Below are positions 22,475-34,047 of a DNA stretch of 64,000 bases, piece after piece (position 1 is the first letter of the stretch; each line of letters begins with the position of its first letter). The position numbers and the translations under genes were made by a program. The stretch is taken from contig NC_134467.1 in assembly GCF_047948215.1 (NCBI RefSeq), positions 36,051,020 to 36,115,019 of the forward strand, written 5' to 3'. The notes under the pieces were generated by a model. The model did no database searches. It had not been told where the DNA came from and was given only the letters and a program-made list of their open reading frames with translations. Origin of the DNA: Lycorma delicatula. Lineage: Eukaryota; Arthropoda; Insecta; Hemiptera; Fulgoridae.

Positions 22475-23060
22475 AAGTATCGTACGATTTTCCCCCTTTT
22501 TGAAGTACTTGTTAGATTTAGAGAAAACTGAATAATTTGTTAAACTTAACCTGTATGTGAGTATTTTAATAAAACCTTTTCTTTAAATTTATCTTTAAGT
22601 TTTGACATCTAAGGAATCCAAAAACAAAAAAATCGGATAGAAATATTTTCATGTGCGTATGTACCTTCGATGTCAGCTACTAAATCCATTATATCTCCAG
22701 AACAACTGAACCGATTTAGACCAAACTTGATCAGATTACTTCCATATATGAGTCATTGATGCCATTAAATTATCAACTTAAAAGGTCAAGGGGGTGACAG
22801 TGTAGAGCAAGATCACCGTCATTTTCTTGAGATTTCCCCCAATTAAGATCTTATTTTACTTAGACATATTTATTAACAATTTAAAAAATAATAATATTGC
22901 AAAAAAAAAATTTTTGCAAATTCGCATCCACACCACAAAAAATGCTCTAAATAAACAAGTTGTTATAGTGCGTCGGTAGTATCCTTCCGCATCACAAGGA
23001 GTGCAAGTGTAGCACTGACGTACACTGCTGTAGTCGACTACTATGTTGTGAGGTCAGAGG
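22475..23060 (+). repeat. Interspersed repeat D, copy 1
   Basis: It is homologous to the minus-strand block at 63240-63660. Shared landmarks: TTTTGACATCTAA; ATATCTCCAGAA.AACTG; GATTTAGACCAAACTT / GCTTTCGACCAAACTT; CAGATTACTTC.ATATATG; AAAGGTCAA; TCTTGAGATTTC; CTATGTTGTGA. No coding potential was seen. The family is not recognised. Confidence 0.75.
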
Positions 23061-23917
23061 TGAGCGCTAGAATTAAAAATTGAATAATATTTCAATTACT
23101 TTTTTAAGTGTAAAAAGTATTTAAAACGGCTCTTAGTACAGTCACATACGCGCAAATGAAATACGGTCCGCGCGCTTTAGTTATAATCAGTGAATTAAAT
23201 AAACAAAATGTATTATATTTAAATAAAATGATAAATGTTTTTAATGAAATATGTATGAAAGCCGTGCATCAGAAAAAAGCCGCGTGTTAGGAAAATCCTA
23301 CAACTTTGTTTTTAGATTTTTTAAAAATAATATTTGATATTACTAAGTTTTAAAGACTTTGAAATACGCAAGATGGAAGTTTAGTTTAAAAGAATTCCTT
23401 TCGGCATACTGGAAAGCGGAAGTAGATTTCACCGAAGCAAAATAGGGGTAGGCGAACTCGGATTGTAAGAGCTCGTATCAAACATTACTTTCCACGTTTT
23501 CTAAGACTACAAGCTATTGATAAATTTATCAGGACTTCCTTATGACTTTTCCTGAACTGCTTGACAACACAACTATTTCAGGATTAGTGGGAGATTCTAG
23601 GTTTATCTCTTTGTACTGATAAAAAAATACAATGGTTTCAGAAATTTTTATTTAAAAACGTGTAGAAATATAACAAGAGTGATGTTGAGAAGCTGATTTG
23701 AAAGTACAATAGGGCACATTACCCACATAAAATATTATCAATTGTAAAAATTAAATTATACGTACAGAGCACTAAATCATGGCAGTTTATATTAAATGCG
23801 TTCACTTCAAATTCACTCAATACGACAGTGGTTTCACATGTAAACGAGTTTCATATGTTTAGTATTTGGGAAGTCTCCTGTTCTTACGATTTCAACAATA
23901 TTTTGGTCATACTTAGC
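23061..23917. other. Unassigned AT-rich sequence
   Basis: No feature could be supported. Confidence 0.5.
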
Positions 23918-24449
23918 CGTAAGGGTTGGTCATATCAAAAATAATTTCAGACAAAACTTTTAGGTAGTATTTAGAGGCCTAATAAAAGGCCTAATAAAAG
24001 GGAGCTATGATGTTTTTGGCGTTCAAACCCCATTTTTTCCATCCCTTGACACTTATCCAAAGAATAGTAGAAAATCTAAACGAATTCGATATTTTACTTA
24101 ATAAGAAAGTTATAGCGATATTTTGTTTTTTCTGGTTATTTATTTTTTGTTTGTTTTAGTCATCCCTTGTCGTAAAGGTTGGTCATATCAAAAATTGTTA
24201 CAGACAACGTTTAGGTAATTTTTACAGGAATTAACGCCACTTTAAAACATTCAATGTTGTGCCTATTAAAGGAGGTATGATTTTTTTGTCTTCGAAACCT
24301 CATTTTTTCCACCTCCTGGGTCAATGGTTGGTGCTAACCAAATCTTTTAATGAAATAAGTTTTAGGTCTTTATTCAAAAAATAGTAGGAACTTTAAACGA
24401 ATTCGATATTTTACTTAATCAGAAAGTTATAGCGATATTTTGTTTTTTT
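23918..24449 (+). repeat. Two-unit direct tandem repeat
   Basis: Both units begin CGTAA(G/A)GGTTGGTCATATC (23918 and 24171). They share AAACGAATTCGATATTTTAC and end AGTTATAGCGATATTTTG (24109 and 24426). The units are about 210 and 280 bp. The second carries an insertion around GGTCAATGGTTGGTGC. It is satellite-like or part of a larger unknown repeat. Confidence 0.85.
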
Positions 24450-24610
24450 TTCGAAAATGTTCCCCCCATGGCCCGAGTTTTCTCATTAACAAACCTGATC
24501 GAGATTTTGGGTCGTTATATTTTATGTATCAATTTGAAAGTGATTGGCGCAAAATTACGCTTGTTATCGTGTCCACAAAAAGTGAAATATATATAACATT
24601 TTGGACTGAC

Positions 24611-24647
24611 GGTGGTTTTGGGGTCTGGGGGAGACCCCAAAACCACC
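24611..24647. other. Perfect GC-rich hairpin
   Basis: GGTGGTTTTGGGGTCT at 24611-24626 is exactly complementary to AGACCCCAAAACCACC at 24632-24647, with a five-G loop. It lies downstream of the tandem repeat. It could be a terminator-like, MITE-end or structured RNA element. Its function is unknown. Confidence 0.9.
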
Positions 24648-24929
24648 ACTAGTATTTAGCGAAGTAATAACAGGTTTTATTTTTCTTAGAAAAGTGAAAA
24701 TCTGTTTTGTTGATCGTAATGACAAGTTTACTTATAATTATTAGAAATATTTTTTAACTTCAATAATTTTACGAGGGTTATTTTTTTTTTCAAGGTCCGA
24801 TTCGTCACGAAATTAAAACCACTGTGAAAATAAAAAGTTTTTGTTTGTAACAAGTACTTACATAGTTACGCTATTTCGCTATATAGTCGCCACTCCGATT
24901 TAGACATTTGTCGTACCAACTTTCCAAAA

Positions 24930-25340
24930 AATGTCGGTTTTCAGCTTTCAACGGAAATATCCATTTTGATCATCCCTTTATTCATTTTGACTAGTTTCGA
25001 CGTGACGTCTGTACGTATGTATCTCGCATAACACAAAGCCGTAGGATGTTGAAATTTTGGATTTAGGACTGTTGTAATATCTAGTTGTGCACCTCCCCTT
25101 TTTATTGTAATTGATTGAACTAAAAATTTCCAAAAAATACCAAAACCAAAAAAAAAAAACGTTGGATTGTGGACTTCTATTAACTGCAAAGCCCTCATTT
25201 AGAGCTTTTCAACGATATATCATAAGTGGTACTTATTTTTATTCGTCCCAAAGTTATAGCCAAATAAAATTTTAATTAATGAAATATTTTTTCTTACAAG
25301 GGGAAGGCACATCGTTTCGAATCAGTCTTCTACTTTTTTT
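24930..25340 (-). repeat. Interspersed repeat C, copy 2
   Basis: Minus-strand copy. It contains the complements of GTTGAAAGCTGAAAAC, ACATACGTACAGACGTCACG, CACAACTAGATATTACA and GTGCCTTCCCCTTGTAAG. The leader seen in copies 1 and 4 is absent. Confidence 0.85.
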
Positions 25341-25389
25341 TAACTGTTTTGTTTACATTTAAAAATGTGCACATGTAATTTAATAGGCG

Positions 25390-25710
25390 TTCAAGGAAAT
25401 CATATGGTGTCCACATCAGATGTTCTGCAATCGCGTAATTCCAATTTTTTTTACGGACAGCCACAATGGGAGTTTCTTTTGACCGCCTATGAGCCCGGAT
25501 TTTAATTCTTGTGATTATTTTTATGGGGATATTTAAAAGAGAAACCTTTTCGGTTATGATTTGCAAATCTTATGGAAATGCGTTCTCGGATAGTTCAGTT
25601 GTGTAAAGAAATTCAAAAAGATTTGTGTCGCAAAGTGATCAGTAACGAACACACTTGCCTTGAAGAAGTTGTTAGGCGTAACGACGGCCATATTGAAAAT
25701 GAATACACAT
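25390..25710 (+). pseudogene. C-terminal relic of another Tc1/IS630-type transposase
   Basis: The sequence reads PPMSPDFNSCDYF, carrying the third catalytic Asp. A single-base deletion shifts the frame before WGYLKEKPFR. It then resumes in the open stretch MEMRSRIVQLCKEIQKDLCR..LEEVVRRNDGHIE, a typical transposase C-terminus. The N-terminal and first two catalytic regions are absent or unrecognisable upstream, where repeat C ends. The family differs from the DD41D and DD38D-type copies. It is a dead fragment. Confidence 0.7.
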
Positions 25711-25819
25711 ACCCTGTGTATTTGTTATGTAAAGTTATACTCATATTTAAAAATAAATATAGAATCCAAAAATTAAATATGACAATTTACCGTGAGTTAC
25801 TCTTTATATATAAATAAAT

Positions 25820-25844
25820 ATATATATATATGAAAGCTGAAAGT

Positions 25845-25886
<42 letters not shown>
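25820..25886. repeat. (TA)n microsatellite, interrupted
   Basis: Two TA tracts, ending exactly where the DD34D mariner starts. The element's TA target is the last repeat unit. Confidence 0.9.
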
Positions 25887-25887
<1 letters not shown>

Positions 25888-26804
25888 GATGTCTGTAAAT
25901 AAAGTATTGAGACTACATTTTTTTTTTTTTTGGCAGCCAAAGTGGCAACACTGTAAAGTTAGTAATAAACATATGAATATAGGAACAGCTGATTTATATT
26001 AGGTATTAATATTTATAGTCTATTGTTGCCACGTGAGACGTAAAAAAACATTTCGTGAAACAAGTTTATGTTATGCGTTACAGAAATGAATGTTATTAAT
26101 TATGAGCAACGTTGAACAATCACGTTTTGTGTTAAACTCGGTGAGAATGCTACTGAAGCTTTTTCAAAATTGAGAAGGGCGTATGGAGATGACGCTCTGT
26201 CACGGGCCCAAGTCTTTTAAGTGGTTTAAAACATTTTCAGATGGCCGGCCAATCAGTTGCGGACGATCCACGTTCTGGAAGACCGTTAACGTCAAAAATT
26301 GACGACAATGTTGAACGAATCAAAGACTTTTGGAATTTTTATCTACAGGACAGACTGTAAATCAATATTTTTTACGAAAAATTCTTGAAGGACTACGGAA
26401 AAGAGTTGCCCGCATGAGACCAGCCATCAAAGACAACTTGATACTGCATCGTGACAATATACCTTGTTGAGTTTTTGGCAAAGAAAAACATTCCTGTATT
26501 TTCTCAACCACCTTATTAACCTGACTTCGAGTCCCTGCGACTTTTTTCTGTTCCCGACTTTACAAAAATACCTCAAAGGGCAACCTTTGGAACAGTAGAA
26601 AACGTTTAAAAAAATGTAATCGACCATCTGAAGCATATTCCAGTTTTTGAGTTCCAACACTGGTATGGAGAATGGGAAAACCGTTTTCAAGCGTACCGTG
26701 GCTTCTCAAGGGAACTATTTCGAATGTGGTAGAGTCCATACATAAATGAATTGTAAATAATAACTTTTTCTGAAGCGGTTTCATTACGTTATTCACAAAC
26801 CTTG
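25887..26804 (+). mobile_element. DD34D mariner (irritans-like), internally deleted
   Basis: The left end CGATGTCTGTAAATAAAGTA and the right end TACGTTATTCACAAACCTTG are inverted repeats. TA flanks both ends (25885-25886 and 26805-26806). The length of 918 bp against a usual 1.3 kb implies internal deletions. Confidence 0.85.
26110..26733 (+). pseudogene. Mariner transposase relic
   Basis: Recognisable segments are in mariner order but in different frames: NVEQ (start), KLRRAYGDDALSRAQVF and KWFKTFSDG (first DNA-binding region), DDPRSGRPLTSKIDDNVERIK, QTVNQYFYxKIL, LHRDNI (second catalytic Asp region), EFLAKKNIPVFSQPPY, PDFESL-FF (third Asp region, substituted) and HIPVFEFQHWYGEWENRFQAYRGF. 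The segment with the first catalytic Asp and the stretch between HRDN and EFLAKKN are deleted. Several stops and frameshifts are present. The irritans subgroup is an inference from the conserved phrases. Confidence 0.85.
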
Positions 26805-27042
26805 TATAAAACTTTATATAAGCGTATAAATATATACACGTTTTTAAAAATGTTTTTTCTGACATTTGGTGTTGTAATTTTCACTAGTTATGGATATTTT
26901 TAAACTTATTATTTTTTGTTTGAATTTTATTTTTGCTACTTGAGAACCATTTTTTTTCCGTAAGAAATGTTTAATTATTATATTCTGTATTATAATAAAT
27001 TTTTTTTCTTGAATAGACACTGATCTCTGTACAATCATAATA

Positions 27043-28376
27043 CAGAGTTATCATAAAAGAATGGTGCGGTTTCAGTAACTCATAGAAAGATTGTAGGGAA
27101 ATTTCTACGTGTTTTATTGGTATCCCTGAAAGCCACAAACCCAAAACTTTGTTTATCAACAGTTGTAACCACAACGCCAGATCTTGTATTGTTGTTGCGG
27201 TGAGTTTAGTGAGTTACTATGTTCTCGGATAAAGACAAAGCAAAGTGTGTTTTATTGATACCTGAATTAAAATCCGTAATTTTAGTTCAACGTGCGTTTC
27301 GACGTGAATTCGGAAGAGATCCGCCACATAAAAATGACATGACACGTTGGTTCAAACGATTCGAAGAAACCGGATCGGTTAAGAAATAGAAATCAACCGG
27401 CAGACCAAGTGTACCAGACGAAACGGTAGAACTAAGTAGACAATCGGCAATTATAAGTACAGGGAAGTCCATCCCACGTCGAAGCGTCGAATTAGGTATT
27501 CCAAAATCATTAGTTTACAAACTTTTACATAAAAAACTGAAATTACACGCTTATAAAATCCAGCTACTGCAGGAATTGAAACCCGATGATGGTGTAAAAC
27601 GTTACAATTACGCTGTTGATTTGTCGGACAGAATAAGTAAAAACGAATCATTTTTAGACGATATAATTTTTACAGACGAAGCTACATTCCATGTGAATGG
27701 ATGCGTTAACAGACACAATTCACGAATATGGGGCTGTGAAAATCCACACGCAATTATAGAGAAACAACGCGATTCGCCTAAAGTTAATTTTTGGTGTGGT
27801 GTGATGAAAAATCGTGTAATAGGGCCTTTCTTCTTCGCTGAAAAAACAATTAATGGAGTTGTGTATCTTGACATGTTAACCGATTATTTTTTTCCACAGC
27901 CGGATGAACTCGAAAACATTCATCATCTTTATTTCCAACAAGATGGTGCTCCCCCACACTTCAATGCATCGGTCGCGGACGCTTTGAACGAAAAATTTGG
28001 AGATCGATGGATAGGCCGGCGAGGACCCATACTTTCGCCTCCAAGGAGTTCAGACCTGACACTTTGCGATTTTTTCGTGTGGGAGTACATCAAAACCGTT
28101 GTTTAAACACAAAAAATTCGCGACCTAAACCGCTTAAAAAACAGGATTAACGAAGCAATGACAACCATTAACGAAGAAATGTTAACTAATGTTTGGAGAA
28201 AAGTTGAGTATCGTTTGGACATTTGTCGAGCGACTAAGGGCGCACTTATTGAAATTTATTAATCATGTAAAAAAATGTTTGAGACGACAAATTTAAAAAT
28301 TAAAAAACATAAACTGTAAGTAATTCTGTTTTAATTTAAACCATGTTCAAAACCGCACCATTCTTTTATGATACAG
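27043..28376 (+). mobile_element. DD41D mariner element, best-preserved copy
   Basis: Its terminal inverted repeats are TATCATAAAAGAATGGTGCG at the left and its complement at the right, flanked by TA (27041-27042 and 28377-28378). The length is 1334 bp. The right tip has lost a few bases compared with the copy at 29542-30865. Confidence 0.93.
27219..28262 (+). pseudogene. DD41D mariner transposase, two nonsense codons only
   Basis: A single 348-codon frame (347 residues plus stop) runs from ATG at 27219 to TAA at 28262 with no frameshift. It is interrupted by TAG at 27387-27389 (Gln in the sister copy) and TAA at 28104-28106 (Tyr in the sister copy). Domains: helix-turn-helix at residues about 10-55 (TRWFKRFEETGSVKK); GRPSVPDE linker; second helix-turn-helix (SIPRRSVELGIPKS). 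The catalytic Asp residues lie in IIFTDEATFHVNG, YFQQDGAPPHFNAS and DLTLCDFFVWEYI, with 41 residues between the last two. The C-terminus is RLDICRATKGALIEIY. The enzyme would cut and rejoin element ends at TA. The two stops make this copy inactive unless read through. Confidence 0.95.
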
Positions 28377-28378
28377 TA

Positions 28379-29539
28379 AATAGTTTTTACTTATTAGCAC
28401 CACTTTTGTTTTGTTACTAGAACTTTTTCACATATTTGTATGACGTATATCTGTCAGTAATTTCGTAATTTTCTATCTTCTATTTATTTTTTGATCTGTT
28501 TAAACCATTTTATAATTGTCTTTCTATTGTTTTCTTGGTAAAATATTTTTTTTTGGACTGTTTATTTTCATCCAAAATCAAGTCTCTGTTACTTAATCAG
28601 GTTTAATTATTTATCTACTTTCACGTAATGTTATTATTTTCTTCAGTTTTTAATTAATTTTAAAGTTATTTATTAAATTGTTATTATGTAGAATTAAAAT
28701 TATAATCTATTTAATCATTTTTTTCCCAAAATTTCATTTTTCCAAAGTTTCATTTTTTCTTTGATCTTTTTGTAAAGAAAGAAAGAAAGAGGAAATTTTT
28801 ATGTTGATTTCTAGTTTTTCTTTAGTAAATCTGAAACGCGATCAATCATAATATTGTTAAAAAACGGTTATGAAATTTTTTTTTAAATATTTCGACGTAA
28901 ATGAAATCAGATCACCTAAAAATTTATACAACTAAATGAAATTATGAATAATGACTTGTCAGAATATATTTCTTATCAAAATATGTTATCGTTATTTTTT
29001 TATCTTAATATTATAATTTTTATTTTATTTATTTAGGTTTACGTTATAAATAAACTAAAAATGATAAATTTTTATTATATAAATTAATTATGCAATCTTT
29101 TTCCCGCCTGACTTGTATGAATGTGTGTGCGCGCGCGACCGCGTTTTTGTATATTTGTTTGGTATATGTAAATATAAAGATTACTAATGATTTAATAAAT
29201 GATAGTTATTCTAAACTCATATCTTTGTAAAGAGAGAGAGAGTGAGAGAGAGAGAGTGAAAGAGCGAGAGAGAAAGTTTGCGAGTGAGAGACATAAAAGA
29301 AAAATTAAAATATGTTTATATCCGTTATATGTAACTGACTGTATAACCAGTTTACAAAATAATAAATATTTCTTAACAAATCAATAAAAAAAAAACTTTG
29401 TAAAATGTAATTAATTTTTTTTTTTTAAATAAGGGTTAATTTTAACGTTTATGGAAAGAAACTTATATGAACGGGTATTAAAGGTATTATACCCATACTT
29501 ATCACGGTTAACAGTAATTATTTTTTTAATAATTTATAA
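28379..29539. other. AT-rich intergenic DNA
   Basis: It contains a GAAA tract at about 28777-28791 and a GA-rich tract at 29230-29290. No other feature was found. Confidence 0.6.
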
Positions 29540-29541
29540 TA

Positions 29542-30865
29542 CAGCGTTATCATAAAAGAATGGTGCGGCTTTGAACATGGTTTAAATTAAAACAGAATTA
29601 CTTACAGTTTATGATTTTTTATTTTTAAAATTTGTCGTCTCAAACATTTTTTTACATAATTAATAAATTTCAATATGTGCGCCCTTAGTCGCTCGACAAA
29701 TGTCCAAACGATACTCAACTTCTCTCCAAACATTAGTTAACATTTCTTCGTTAATGGTTGTCATTGCTTCATTAATCCTGTTTTTTAAACGGTTTAGGTC
29801 GCGAATTTTTTGTGTATAAACAACGATTTTGATGGACACCTACAAGAAAAAATCGCAAGGTGTCAGGTCTGGACTCCATGGAGGCCAAAGTACGGGTCCT
29901 TGCCGGCCTATCCATCGATCACCAAATTTTTCGTTCAAAGTGTCCCGTGACGGATGCATTGAAGTGCGGGGGAGCACCATCTTGTTAAAAATGAAGTCGA
30001 TGAATGTTTTCGAGTTCATCCGGCTGAGGAAAGCGATAATCGGTTAACACGTCAAGATACACAACTCCATTAATTGTTTTTTTCAGCAAAGAAGAAAGGC
30101 CCTATTACACGATTTTTCATCACACCGCACCAAACATTAACTTTAGGCGAATCGCGTTGTTTCTCAATAATTGCGTGTGGGTTTTCAGAACCCCGTATTC
30201 GTGAATTGTGTCTGTTAACGCATCTATTCACATGGAATGTAGCTTCATCTGTAAAAATTATATCGTCTAAAAATGATTCGTTTTCACTTATTTTGTCTGA
30301 CATTTCAACAGCGAAATCGTAACGTTTTACACCATCATCGGGTTTCAATTCCTCCAGTAGCTGGATTTTATAAGCGTGTAATTTCAGTTTTTTACTAAAA
30401 CTGTGTGAACTGTTGATTTTGGAATACCTAATTCGACGCTTCGACGGGGGATGGACTTCCCAGGACTTCTAATTGCCGATTGTCTATTTAGTTCAACCGT
30501 TTCGTCTGGTACACTAGATCTGCCGGTTGATTTCTGTTTCTTAACAGATCCAGTTTCTTCGAATCGTTTGAACCAACGTGTTATGTTATTTTTGTGTGGT
30601 GGATCTCTTCCGAATTCAGGTTGAACTAAAATTATGGATTTTAATTCAGCCATCAATAAAATACACTTTGCTTTGTCTTTATCCGAGAACATAGTAACTC
30701 ACTAAACTCACCGCCACAATACAAGAACTGACGTTATGGTTGCAACTGCTGATAAACAAACTTTTGGGTTGGAGGCTTTCAGGGATACCAATATAACATC
30801 TAGAAATTTCCCTATAATCTTCCTATGAATTTCTGAAACTGCACCATTCTTTTATGATAATGCTG
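29542..30865 (-). mobile_element. DD41D mariner element with intact ends
   Basis: It is flanked by TA (29540-29541 and 30866-30867). Left end CAGCGTTATCATAAAAGAAT, right end ATTCTTTTATGATAATGCTG. The length is 1324 bp. These are the cleanest termini of the family in the window. Confidence 0.95.
29660..30692 (-). pseudogene. DD41D mariner transposase (frameshifted)
   Basis: It starts MFSDKDKAKCILLMAELK at 30692. A 12-bp deletion removes four residues before EFGRDPP. A frameshift near 30395 (KSTVHTVL) ends the first open segment. The second runs 30348-30070 and keeps IIFTDEATFHVN with the first catalytic Asp. An extra T in a T run near 30085 ends it at FFFAEK. The remaining catalytic part is readable but broken. 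The C-terminal segment and the stop at 29660 are conserved. It is inactive. Confidence 0.92.
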
Positions 30866-30867
30866 TA

Positions 30868-31868
30868 TATACTAGCTGTAAGGCGTGACTACTGCACGCC
30901 TACGCAGTTAGGCCCTAGCGGGCGGCGTCTCGGAATGGGATTATTAGGTATCCAAAATTGATTACCCCTTGTGTAAAAATATGTTTTTTTTGAATGATAA
31001 GAATTGATATAAAGTTACAAAGAAATTTAACTCTAGAAATTGATACTAACGAATCGAGATTTTCCGCTAATTATCGGTACATTCCGATGTCTGATGAATG
31101 ATCTAAAGAGTGGGGTTTAAACACGCATAAGAAAAAATTGGCATAAACATCAAATTTTTAATTGGAAGCTATGACTTTCACATAATCTTATGAAACCACA
31201 TTAAAACTTATTTTCAAATCCATTCTGAAATACCGTACAAAAATTACTTTTTACATTTTAGTTCGTTTAATTTATAAGTGGAGTTTTAACACTTTTTTTA
31301 CTTATTTTTTTTTTTTATATTCAGCGTTTTATTTGATTTAATATAAGAGTGATTTTTAAGAAGTTTTTATATATTTTTTATTTTTACTTCTTGGTTTTCG
31401 TAATTTTATACATTAAAGCTGCGCTAGCACACAGTTTTCAGCGTAATTAGCGAAAGATCGAACCAGTACTTTATACGATGTGTGAATACAATCAAAATAG
31501 GACTAAACGATTTAATTTCCGTATAACCAAGAACCGGTTTATTGAGAGTGCATCGATGCGTTGAACTGATAACGCTCGAATTGCTGATAAATACGCCGTT
31601 TGAATCGTGAAAATCGGACAAGCGGTTGTCGAGATGTATCGGTAGCACCCCATCACACCCGTTCACAATTTCCGAAAGGCACCCCGGGAGCCTCTGAAAA
31701 TATTATTATCCGACGGGTACCATTGGGAGTGGATCTGGTACCATAAATACGATAGAAAAAAAATTTCAGAGCGCTAGGACGTACCGTTCATGAGATATTT
31801 GTTATTTTCTTCCGAAAATTTGGATCTGGTTAAAAAACACTATATTTTCCTAAAATTTCGATAGATAG
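30868..31868. other. Unassigned sequence
   Basis: A GC-rich patch at 30880-30950 and a mixed-composition block at 31420-31820 look like old repeat sequence. No family was recognised and no coding region could be supported. Confidence 0.5.
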
Positions 31869-33199
31869 CAGAGTGCCCCATATAATACGCAATCCAACCT
31901 TATATTGGTAGGTATTGAAATAATAAAAAGGCATGTGTAAATGTAAATGTAATTTTTAGTATTGCCATCCATTACCTAACATTTAGAGTAAATGTTGGAA
32001 GTGGCCGCCATCTTATTGAATACAAGCTTCAATTCTTTTTACAGCGTTTCTTGCAACTTTTTTCAAATGTTGTGGCTGGATATTTAATACAGCTTGTTCA
32101 ATATTGACTTTCGATTGTTCAAATGTTCGTGGTTTGTTGATGTAGGCTTTTTCTTTGAGGTAACCCCGTAGAAAAAAATCCGCCGCAGTCAAATCTGGAG
32201 ATCTTGGTGGCCACAAGCCTCAACCGACAACACGATTACCAAAGAATTACTCGACGAAATCAGAAGTTGAACCTCCGTAGTGCGATGTCGCACCGTCATG
32301 TTGTAGTTAGCAGTGACTATCTTCCTCTTCCAAGAGTGGGATGAACCGAAATAAAATATTATGATATCGTTCTGCATTAATGGTGTACTCGAACAAAATA
32401 GGACCGATTATTTTCTTCCGCGATATCGCGTACTATACGCCCAACTTCTGCGGATGTAATTGTTTTTCGTGATAAACCTGGGGATTTTCAGCGCTCCAAA
32501 TTCAACTGTTTTGGCTGTTTACGTAGCCATCTAAATGAAAACGAGCTTCATCTGTGAAAAATAACGAATCCATAACATTAATTCCCTCACGCAGAAATCG
32601 ACGGAACCGTTGACAATATAGTAGCCGTTTTTTTTTGTCGGGCTCAAGAAGTCGATGAACCGTTTGAATGCAATAAGGTCGTAATTGTAATCGTTTGGTC
32701 GCCCGATGAACAGTCGATTTAGACAAATTAATTTCAGCAGACAAACGTCTGATCGATTTATTTGGCGAGGCGAGTAATCGGTCTTTGATTTTAGTGACTA
32801 TATCTGTATTCAACACCAACGCAGATTTTTGTGTTCCTTGTTATTAACAGAACCGGTCTCTCTAAATTTTGCGACTAACCTTATTACTGATGTTTTTTTA
32901 GGAGCCGGTTTATCTGGGTATTTATGGCGAAACAAATCTTGCACTGCAACCACTGATTTCGTATTGAAGTACGACTCGAGAATGAAAACACGTTCATCTA
33001 GCGAAAACACCATCTTGTCTCTAACAATACACTGAACGTTATGATTGCATTGTTGTTACTATCGGTAGTGTTCTACAGCGTCACCGCGATGTTCAGATGT
33101 TGGACGAGTCCATTTCAGTAACGAGTAGGGGAATAAGCTTAACTTTTGAAATTTCATGGATGAGGAATTGATGGGTTGCGTTTTATATGGGACACCCTG
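31869..33199 (-). mobile_element. DD38D-type Tc1/mariner element, copy b
   Basis: Ends CAGAGTGCCCCATATAATAC (left, diverged) and TTTTATATGGGACACCCTG (right), followed by TA at 33200-33201. The length is 1331 bp. Confidence 0.92.
32013..33013 (-). pseudogene. Transposase, DD38D-type family, copy b (frameshifted)
   Basis: It starts MVFSLDERVFILESYF at 33013. A frameshift near 32815 (KEHKNLRWC instead of KEHKRS) is followed by a good segment, 32819-32502, containing the second helix-turn-helix (SIRRLSAEINLSKSTVHRAT) and FFTDEARFHLDGYVNSQNS with the first catalytic Asp. A second frameshift follows. The third-Asp region LTAADFFLRGYLKEKAY and the C-terminus to CIQ are open at 32216-32013. The copy shares with copy a the stop codon after CIQ. 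It is inactive. Confidence 0.92.
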
Positions 33200-33201
33200 T
33201 A

Positions 33202-33272
33202 TTTCACACATATATATATATATATATATATATAGTACACACACATATTTGATTTTTTATATTTGACATAGT

Positions 33273-33326
<54 letters not shown>

Positions 33327-33366
33327 GTGAAATACATATATATATATATATATATATATATGGATA
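33202..33366. repeat. Clustered (TA)n microsatellites
   Basis: Three TA tracts (about 33209-33233, 33281-33320 and 33335-33361) separated by ACACACAT and GTATATGTGAAATACA. They directly abut the end of DNA transposon copy b. Confidence 0.9.
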
Positions 33367-33414
33367 AAATAATATAACAAGTATACACATGATCACCACG
33401 AGACATGTACTATA

Positions 33415-34015
33415 GAATCGAGATTTTCCGGGGTTTCCGTAACCCAAATACAATTCAAAGGGATTTTATTTTATATAATGCTAGGTTTTGCACACAAAGT
33501 TGTGAAATGTCTCGTTTTTAAGCAATAGAGAAGATAAAAAGGCTTTTTATAAAGACGAGTTGTCATAATTCTGCTTTTTTAAGGAGCGATACGTGGCTGA
33601 AATTCATCAGACTATGATTAGTTGAAGCTGTTGTTTTTTCCTGTATTTATGAATTAGGGAACATACTAATTTTAAATTTTATAACATAATTAGTACGACT
33701 GTAACTGATTGGACAGAATTTGTCAGGGAAATATGTGCGGACATGGTACTTGGTAAAACTAGGCCGTAAAAGTTTGAACGTATAAAAAGACGAAACCCTT
33801 TTTTCAACGCAAAAATACAATGTAGGTGAGGTTTACTCTCAACAGTGGTATATGGAAATTATCAGAGAAACAAATTAATTTTTCGTACGACTCCAATCCA
33901 ATGAAAAACACTTTACTAAGTGGTAAATGTATTAGACCTGTGGGAAGATAATTATTATCGGTTCTTCCTGGAGTTATAATGATATACCTAATCTTCAAGG
34001 TTACAATGTTACTTA
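33415..34015 (+). repeat. Diverged interspersed repeat F, copy 1
   Basis: It aligns loosely with 58562-59130: ATTTTATATAATGCTAGGTTTTGCA, GAAATGT(C/T)TC, TGTG(C/T)G(G/C)ACATG, GGTTTACTCTCAACAG against AGTTTACCCTCAGCAG, and AAGGTTACAATGTTAC against AAGGTTATAATTTTAC. It is probably an old retroelement. No intact frame was found. Confidence 0.55.
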
Positions 34016-34047
34016 TTAAACTCTATTAACTTACTACATCCTCTCTC

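Noticed and set aside
33154..33453. Tyr/Ile-rich protein
   Set aside because: It is a translation of TA/CA microsatellites.
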